Origin: CALFCE01 sp964411665
GTDB lineage: Bacteria; Pseudomonadota; Gammaproteobacteria; Granulosicoccales; Granulosicoccaceae
Direction: 5' to 3'
NCBI GenBank assembly: GCA_964411665.1
Contig: CAYPMR010000080.1
Location: 1-16,197 of the forward strand
DNA length: 16,197 bases
The notes under the pieces are model-generated. The model worked only from the letters and a program-made list of their open reading frames with translations. It had not been told where the DNA came from and ran no database searches. Each line of letters opens with the position of its first letter. The stretch's first letter is position 1. The position numbers and the translations under genes are program-made. Positions 15,793 through 16,197 of the stretch are shown here, one piece after another.

Positions 15793-16197
15793 TTACTTGG
15801 TATAGGGGAGAATTTTCTCAACTTCCAGGCGATAGCCTGATTCAGCCAGTTCGCTGTTTACAGTTTCGGTTTTTATTGTACCTATAGCCCAGACAGGATC
15901 ATATATTCCCGGGTTCTTGATAGGTTTTTCTGATTCGACATGGACGATCTGATTAGCCGGAGGTGGTGGTACGTGTATGCAGGCACCCACATAAGGCACG
16001 AGCAGAAATTCTTTTATAATTGAATTATCTTCATATTCCAGCGGTGTGATATAAGCTGGAAGTTTTACCCGTTTGCCATCCAGATCTTCGTTTACAGGTG
16101 CGTAGTTAAACACTTCCTGAAGTTTCTCCAGTTCAGCATTGGATTCATCACTACCGTCCATCAGCTTGTCGATCTCTTCTCGAGACATGGTAGTGAA
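15793..16197 (-). CDS. DUF3299 family protein (5' end probably outside window)
   Basis: The diagnostic core EFLLVPYVGACIHVPPPPANQ (residues 60-80 from the internal Met), preceded by NYAPVNEDLDGKRVKLPAYITPLEY and followed by PVWAIGTIKTE, identifies DUF3299 (PF11736 type), a small exported protein family of unknown biochemical function. The Met at 16186-16188 would give 131 residues but no signal peptide, which family members usually have, and the frame is open to the window edge, so the true start most likely lies beyond it. Cys70 and His72 in the GACIH motif and the Pro4 run are the most conserved visible residues. Stop at 15793-15795. Confidence 0.88.
   Translation of the reverse strand, partial: FTTMSREEIDKLMDGSDESNAELEKLQEVFNYAPVNEDLDGKRVKLPAYITPLEYEDNSIIKEFLLVPYVGACIHVPPPPANQIVHVESEKPIKNPGIYDPVWAIGTIKTETVNSELAESGYRLEVEKILPYTK

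Overview
The window looks like a piece of a Proteobacterium, most likely a marine or free-living gammaproteobacterium. This rests on gene content: a secreted Ig-like repeat protein with calcium-binding repeats and a C-terminal anchor, a Gram-negative lipoprotein, PPK2, a tcuAB-type cluster and a DUF3299 protein. No rRNA or species marker is present, so this is inference. A run of exactly 100 N (1126-1225) shows that it is a scaffolded draft assembly.

Layout. (1) 2-4911, + strand: the 3' part of a very large surface protein. It is built from about 13 Ig-like repeats of 95 or 97 residues, then Asp-rich thrombospondin-type-3-like calcium repeats, then a Cys/transmembrane/Arg C-terminal sorting tail. 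(2) 4944-5591, - strand: a uracil-DNA-glycosylase-superfamily protein. (3) 5936-6787, + strand: a class II aldolase/adducin-family protein. (4) 6824-7729, - strand: a PPK2-type polyphosphate kinase, divergent from a four-helix membrane protein of unknown function (7873-8241). (5) 8298-12345, - strand: a tricarballylate-type catabolic cluster transcribed right to left. In transcription order it holds a 5'-truncated TRAP transporter large subunit (dctM type), a TauE/SafE permease, tcuA and tcuB, the last three overlapping or tightly packed. (6) At about 12340-12355 the truncated dctM abuts, head to head, the 3' fragment of an amidohydrolase on the + strand. Both genes have lost their 5' ends at the same point, which marks a rearrangement breakpoint or an assembly join. 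(7) About 12613-13185: a roughly 570-bp stretch without a convincing gene but with several inverted repeats. (8) 13186-15483, - strand: a lipoprotein with an EF-hand/TSP3-like loop, a possible FN3-like domain and an FG-GAP-like beta-propeller. Its last repeat may continue in another frame beyond a homopolymer. (9) 15793-16197, - strand: a DUF3299 protein running off the window edge.

How the genes fit together. TcuA (FAD dehydrogenase) and TcuB (Fe-S/membrane electron-transfer partner) would oxidise tricarballylate or a related tricarboxylate and pass electrons to the membrane. TRAP and TauE/SafE would be the transport side. The TRAP gene is broken here and no upstream promoter, regulator, dctP or dctQ is present, so the cluster may be non-functional or may depend on new upstream sequence. 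The other genes look like independent units. I see no CRISPR array, tRNA, rRNA, integrase or intact insertion sequence.
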